Source: Ruminococcaceae bacterium D5 (GTDB lineage: Bacteria; Bacillota; Clostridia; Oscillospirales; Ruminococcaceae). From it: a stretch of 64,000 bases of DNA. Location: positions 1-64,000 of the forward strand of contig FORK01000010.1 in the NCBI GenBank assembly GCA_900113995.1, given 5' to 3'. Shown here piece by piece: positions 60,189 to 64,000 of this stretch; the stretch's first letter is position 1, and every line of letters starts with the position of its first letter. The notes under the pieces were generated by a model. The model was not told where the DNA came from and did no database searches. It was given only the letters and a program-made list of their open reading frames with translations. Made by a program: the position numbers and the translations under genes.

Positions 60189-60839
60189 ATGCTGGACCGC
60201 AATATGATTGGAAAAGGGAAAAAGCGGAATCCTCATGGAGGGATTCTTCTTGCCATTCGAATGCACATGACATTGACCGTTTTTGCCGCTGTTTTTTTGC
60301 TGGGAATTTTTTTCGGGTCAACGGCCTCGGGTTTTCTCGATTTAAGCAGTTACAGTGGACTTTCCGAGATCATGACACGTTTTTTGTTGCAAAGACAACT
60401 CCAGCCAATGGCGGCCACCTTTGTCAGTGCTTTGCTTCCCAATGCAGTTTTTTGGGTTATTCTGCTGCTCTGCGGTTTTTGTGCCGTTTCGGCTCCGCTG
60501 ATTCTGCTGGTGATTTTGCTCAAGGGAATGGGGTATGGACTCTTAGCCTCAGCCCTGCTCGGGCAGTATGGTGCGTCCGCTCTGCGATATCTGGCGATTT
60601 CGATCCTGCCCAACCTTTTGGTTTCCGGAATCGCCCTGTTATTTTGCTGTCAGGAATCCTACCGTATGAGCAGGAGCATTTGGCAGATGATGCAGCCTCA
60701 GGTCCGGGGAAGCGGGGAGGGGAGCACAGCAGGGGAATACGGCGCAAAAATGATTCTTTATGGGATTTTTCTCTGTCTGGGTGCAGCATTGGAAGCATAT
60801 CTTTGTGCTGCGTCAATCGCCGGACTCATCATCACTTGA
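60189..60839 (+). CDS. SpoIIM-like membrane protein
   Basis: A 216-residue protein with five or six membrane segments, an extracytoplasmic segment after the first, and the pattern ILLKGMGYGLLASALL, resembling the SpoIIM (stage II sporulation protein M, DUF95) family used in forespore engulfment. The ATG at 60189 is the first with a ribosome site, which lies inside a hairpin. It overlaps the convergent recombinase gene by 27 bases. Confidence 0.65.
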   Translation: MLDRNMIGKGKKRNPHGGILLAIRMHMTLTVFAAVFLLGIFFGSTASGFLDLSSYSGLSEIMTRFLLQRQLQPMAATFVSALLPNAVFWVILLLCGFCAVSAPLILLVILLKGMGYGLLASALLGQYGASALRYLAISILPNLLVSGIALLFCCQESYRMSRSIWQMMQPQVRGSGEGSTAGEYGAKMILYGIFLCLGAALEAYLCAASIAGLIIT

Positions 60840-61877
60840 CGGGGAGGAAGCCGCATGTGCAGCGGCAAGGGGAGAACGATCTGCCGCGTTTTCCAATTGA
60901 CGGTTGGAAACATGGGTATAAATTTCTGTCGTTCCTAGATTGGCATGGCCAAGGATTTCTTTCAGGATTCGTACGTCAACTTCACCGTACTGATACAGCA
61001 GGGTAGCCGCCGTATGGCGTAGCTTATGCGGCGTATAGCCCTTGCCATTGAGTCCGGCCGATCTCAGGCATTCGCCAATAATCTGCTCAACACGCCGCGG
61101 ACTTAGCCGCTTTCCAGTTTTTGCGCTGATAAAGAGCGCGTCATCACGACGATGAATTTCTTTTTTTCGCCGATCATAGTCCGCCTGGTACTGTTTAATA
61201 GAGCGAATGCAGGCATCGTTGAGATAAACGATTCGCTCTTTATTGCCCTTGCCAAGCAGGCGCAATGTTCGCTCGTCGAAGAGAACATCCGTTCTGTTCA
61301 AGCCGACCAATTCGGAAAGACGCATACCGCAGTTCAAAAATAGAGTCAACATACAATAGTTGCGCAGATGTTCCGGAGTTTCAGATTGATCGGCAGCGGT
61401 TAAAAGCTCTTTGCTTTCTTCTAATGTCAAATATTTTGGAAGCGCGCGTTTGGCAGCTGGACGATCCAGATTTTTAATGGGATTCTCTGGAAGCAAAGCT
61501 GTTTTAGTATTCAGATATTTATAGAATGAACTTAACGCTGAAACCTTACGTGCGCGGGCATTTGCCTGATTTCCAAGCTGCTCATAGGAAAAATTTAGAA
61601 AAGCATAGGCATCAGAAAGCCGGATCGAGCAGATCATCTCGACAGGAATATCCTGAATCACAACATCGGCCAAGGTATTGGCGTCCGGCTGGCCGTTGCG
61701 GTACTGTCTGAGAAATCGAAAAAAAGTACGCAGGTCAATATAATATCCATCAACGGTGCGCGGCGACAAATTACGAATCGTCAGTAGATAGGATAGAAAA
61801 TCCCGCATTGGTTCCGGACAATCCCGGAATGGAGCATATCGGGAACGGGCTTTCGAAGAATTGGATTGATAAGCCAT
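60813..61877 (-). CDS. Tyrosine recombinase (XerC/XerD-like)
   Basis: A 354-residue site-specific recombinase. SAM-like N-terminal core-binding domain (about 20-130) and a catalytic domain with R in CGMRLSEL, K near 223, HKLRH, GHANLG and the nucleophile Y in TEIYTHV. Such XerD-like genes are fixed parts of the chromosome in many Oscillospirales, not necessarily part of a mobile element; whether it resolves chromosome dimers is unproven. It has no neighbouring cargo. Confidence 0.85.
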   Translation of the reverse strand: MAYQSNSSKARSRYAPFRDCPEPMRDFLSYLLTIRNLSPRTVDGYYIDLRTFFRFLRQYRNGQPDANTLADVVIQDIPVEMICSIRLSDAYAFLNFSYEQLGNQANARARKVSALSSFYKYLNTKTALLPENPIKNLDRPAAKRALPKYLTLEESKELLTAADQSETPEHLRNYCMLTLFLNCGMRLSELVGLNRTDVLFDERTLRLLGKGNKERIVYLNDACIRSIKQYQADYDRRKKEIHRRDDALFISAKTGKRLSPRRVEQIIGECLRSAGLNGKGYTPHKLRHTAATLLYQYGEVDVRILKEILGHANLGTTEIYTHVSNRQLENAADRSPLAAAHAASSPSSDDESGD

Positions 61878-62019
61878 TTGAATTTCTCCCTTCCAATATA
61901 ATCATTCTGCCTGTGTAAATCATCAGATCAAATAAGCCATGAAACAAAGAAGCTGTAAATAGCACACCATGTCTGAAAAGTTGATATCACGCCGAGCACA
62001 CTTAGTGGACGTGAGCCTA

Positions 62020-62179
62020 TCGTGCATGTACGAAAAAGCACGCTGCTGGGAATGCTGGATGATCTCGACGCTGGACGGTATGACGCATTTTGTGAAACGC
62101 TGGCGATGAAAAAGCTGTGCAGGATTTGAACACTCTTGAAGAGATGATTCGTGCGGCCTATGCGGAGGTTCGCGGGTAG
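62020..62179 (+). pseudogene. Unrecognised broken coding remnant
   Basis: A frame reading KSTLLGMLDDLDAGRYDAF ends in a TGA after CRI, and another frame resumes as AVQDLNTLEEMIRAAYAEV up to a TAG at 62177-62179. Together they look like the end of a helical protein broken by a frameshift, but I cannot name the family. The interval 61878-62469 otherwise shows no gene. Confidence 0.3.
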
Positions 62180-62469
62180 CGAGAGTAAGGGGGTGCAATA
62201 GGCTCCTCTAAATTTCGCTAAATTTACATTTAGCGAAATTGTATGCAAATATCTTACAGCCGCTTCCCCAGTCTGTCAAGTGTTTTTCTAATCCGCTAAT
62301 AAATAAATCACATAACGGAGTAAAGTATCCAAGCCGAAATCTCAACGGCCTTGGAAGCACTTACGCCCAAAAAATACTCAACTCACATCATTCATTCGCG
62401 GTCTGGAATATCAATTTTCTACAACGGAGTCCACAACGATTTTGTCCTGACGTTCTGAATGGATTGAGA

Positions 62470-62505
62470 AAAAGCCTGGAAATCAAGCGATTTCCAGGCT
62501 TTTTT
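62470..62505. terminator. queA terminator
   Basis: AAAAGCCTGGAAATC/GATTTCCAGGCTTTT, 15-base stem, T runs on both strands, 17 bases beyond the queA stop. Confidence 0.85.
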
Positions 62506-62521
62506 GAAACGAAATTCTTCT

Positions 62522-63562
62522 TTATTTTTTCATGTCTCCAATAAACATCGCATCCCCAAACGAGAAAAAGCGGTAGCGTTCCCTCACTGCTTCGGCATAG
62601 GCGGCAAGTACATGCTCTCGCCCGGCGAAGGCTGAAACCAGCATGATCAGTGTGCTCTCCGGAAGATGAAAATTAGTGATCAGGCCGTCAATAACGACAA
62701 ATTTCTTTCCTGGGTACAGGAAGATATCGGTATAGCCTTCCCACGCGCCCAGAGGAAGCCCCATCTGCCCAACGGCCTCCAGTGTACGGCAGCTGGTGGT
62801 GCCGACAGCAATCACGCGGCCCCCCTCCTGCTTGGTTCGGTTGATTGCCTCAGCGGTTTCCTGTGTGAGAAAAATATGTTCCGAGTGCATTTTATGGTCA
62901 TGGATGTCGTTTTCCTTTACCGGGCGAAATGTCCCCAAACCGACATGAAGGGTCACAAAAGCGATTTTAACTCCCTTTGTACGCAGCTCATCAAGCATTT
63001 CGGTGGTGAAATGCAGTCCAGCGGTTGGTGCGGCGGCCGAGCCCAATTCTTTGGAGTAAACCGTTTGGTAGCGTTCCGGATTTTCGAGCTTTTCAGTGAT
63101 ATAGGGGGGCAGCGGCATCTGCCCTACCTGTTCGAGGGTGTGATAGAAGTTCCCCCCATGCTCAAACCGGACCAGACGATTGCCGCCCTCTAAAATTTCA
63201 AGGACCTCAGCGCGGAGCATCCCTTCCCCGAAGGAAAAGCGTGCGCCGATCTTCGCACGTTTTCCCGGACGCACCAGCACTTCCCAGACATCCTGACGTT
63301 TTTGCTCCAGCAGCAGAAACTCCATTGGCTTTTCTTGATTGTTCTCGAGAGTGCCAAGAATTCGGGCCGGGAGCACACGGGAATCGTTGAGCACCAGCAG
63401 GTCCCCGGGGCGCAGCAAAGTACCAAGATCGGTGAATCGACGGTGTCCCACCTCCCCTGTCTCACGGTCGAGAGTCATCAGACGGGAGGCATTGCGCGGT
63501 TCTACAGGAGTTTGTGCAATCAGTTCTTTCGGAAGGTCATAATAAAAATCCGATTTTAACAT
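62522..63562 (-). CDS. queA: tRNA preQ1(34) S-adenosylmethionine ribosyltransferase-isomerase
   Basis: Converts preQ1 in tRNA to epoxyqueuosine using SAM as ribosyl donor. The 346-residue protein has the full family pattern: [46 protein letters not shown] and the C-terminal [15 protein letters not shown]. Its partner tgt is on the other strand at 57.2-58.4 kb. Confidence 0.95.
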   Translation of the reverse strand: MLKSDFYYDLPKELIAQTPVEPRNASRLMTLDRETGEVGHRRFTDLGTLLRPGDLLVLNDSRVLPARILGTLENNQEKPMEFLLLEQKRQDVWEVLVRPGKRAKIGARFSFGEGMLRAEVLEILEGGNRLVRFEHGGNFYHTLEQVGQMPLPPYITEKLENPERYQTVYSKELGSAAAPTAGLHFTTEMLDELRTKGVKIAFVTLHVGLGTFRPVKENDIHDHKMHSEHIFLTQETAEAINRTKQEGGRVIAVGTTSCRTLEAVGQMGLPLGAWEGYTDIFLYPGKKFVVIDGLITNFHLPESTLIMLVSAFAGREHVLAAYAEAVRERYRFFSFGDAMFIGDMKK

Positions 63563-63619
63563 AGCGGCTCCAATCTCAGAAAAAATTTTTGATCATTCGG
63601 GAGAAAAATTTAAAAATAT

Positions 63620-63648
63620 TTGACAATTACCGAAGGGGATGCTAGTAT
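63620..63648 (+). promoter_or_regulatory. Promoter of the lysine riboswitch transcript
   Basis: TTGACA, 17 bases, TAGTAT, ending 13 bases before the riboswitch. Confidence 0.65.
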
Positions 63649-63660
63649 AAATAGAAATAA

Positions 63661-63829
63661 AGATAGAGGCGCGTTTTTTATCAGTACCGTCGGCGAGATT
63701 TGCCCAAATCGCTTGAGACGTCGGGAAAGGAAAAGACGCCGAAGGAGACGGTACGGCAGCCGTTGATCCTGGGTGCATCACCGAAAAGGGATGCAACTGT
63801 CACCACTGCAATTGGTGAAGGGCTATCGA
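63661..63829 (+). ncRNA. Lysine riboswitch (L box)
   Basis: Conserved blocks in order: AGATAGAGGCGCG (P1 and core), TTATCAGTA, GGGAAAGGAAAAGACGCCGAAGG, GACGGTACGGCAGCCG, CTGGGTGCATCACCGAAAAGGGATGCAACTGTCACC, TGCAATTGGTGAAGGGCTATC. P1 closes by AGATAG with CTATC. The terminator at 63905-63930 is the likely expression platform. The regulated gene (lysine synthesis or uptake) lies outside the window. Confidence 0.92.
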
Positions 63830-63904
63830 CATCTTTCTGGGCGGTCGGTCGGGTTTTCTGCAGATCCGCTCTTTAAGGTCAATGTCTCTATTATATTGCA
63901 GTGG

Positions 63905-63930
63905 ATGCCGGTTTTCAACCGGTATTTTTC
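63905..63930 (+). terminator. Riboswitch-controlled terminator
   Basis: ATGCCGGTT and AACCGGTAT pair perfectly over nine bases around a short loop, followed by TTTTC TTT. It lies 75 bases after the riboswitch aptamer and should form when lysine is bound. Confidence 0.75.
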
Positions 63931-64000
63931 TTTATGGGACAAAGTCGTTGTGCAAAGATTGCAAAAAAGCAGGAAAAATCCTGTCAATGACACTGGGAGG

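Noticed and set aside
60813-61877. Tyrosine recombinase as integrase of a mobile element
   Set aside because: No attachment-site repeat, excisionase or cargo lies next to it; neighbours are core genes, so a chromosomal XerC/D-like role is more likely.

Overview
The window looks like a chromosomal segment of an anaerobic, spore-forming Clostridia member, most likely Oscillospirales (Ruminococcaceae/Oscillospiraceae) with roughly 50-55% GC. This is inferred from content: sporulation membrane proteins (YtvI, YlbJ, YqfC, YqfD, a SpoIIM-like protein), a minimal SufB-SufC pair without cysteine desulfurase, RqcH, the YqfC-YqfD-PhoH-YbeY-Era order, a fused TRAP-TAXI transporter, FeoA-FeoB with a small Cys-rich partner, frequent TTG/GTG starts and encoded CCA on all tRNAs. 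No rRNA or taxon-diagnostic marker was seen, so species level is open.

Layout. 1-1,000: very GC-rich, gene-poor tract with one HNH nuclease; probably the edge of foreign DNA. 1.3-6.4 kb: two tandem radical SAM genes diverging from an alanine:sodium symporter, then YtvI and a small hypothetical gene. 6.5-10.6 kb: ACT-domain regulator, homoserine dehydrogenase, homoserine kinase, aspartate kinase. 10.9-13.4 kb: NYN/OST-HTH protein, tRNA-Ala, macro-domain protein, DUF4358-like lipoprotein. 13.5-16.1 kb: MBOAT acyltransferase plus DHHW protein. 16.3-18.9 kb: broken HMG-CoA lyase, then (reverse strand) DUF5685 - J-domain protein - membrane protein. 19-28 kb: MntP, small zinc protein, YlbJ, YqfC, YqfD, PhoH, YbeY, Era, DUF1858, TrmK, RqcH. 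28.7-33.8 kb: SufB/SufC, PTS IIC, isochorismatase-family hydrolase, TetR. 33.9-36.8 kb: hydrolase, FolC, THF riboswitch, FolT. 37-37.4 kb: tRNA-Gly, Arg, His, Gln.

37.4-46.2 kb is a decayed accessory island: a frameshifted VirD4-like fragment, a frameshifted replication-type HTH gene, two lipoproteins (one frameshifted), zinc-ribbon and membrane proteins, a WYL regulator and a serine-recombinase fragment that joins directly to a truncated EamA gene. 46.9-53.8 kb is a transport/catabolism locus (TRAP permease, TAXI binding protein, M29/NicX-like enzyme, divergent LysR, aspartoacylase-like enzyme with a degraded paralogue). 54-56.8 kb is the Feo iron operon with a candidate metal-repressor operator. 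57-63.6 kb returns to core genes (Tgt, YajC, TIGR04086, ProC, SpoIIM-like, XerC/D-like recombinase, QueA). The window ends in a lysine riboswitch whose controlled gene lies beyond the right edge.

How it works together: regulatory RNA recurs around amino acid and folate metabolism (THF riboswitch before FolT, lysine riboswitch at the edge, aspartate-pathway operon at 7-10 kb). Several promoters carry overlapping inverted repeats (radical SAM, suf, feo, TetR/hydrolase, LysR), so many loci seem to be controlled by local repressors. I found no CRISPR array, complete prophage or intact transposase, and no clear-cut undescribed system; the strongest candidates for something new are the tandem radical SAM pair with its promoter palindrome, the DUF5685-J-domain-membrane operon, the TRAP-TAXI/M29 locus, and the dispersed intergenic repeats.
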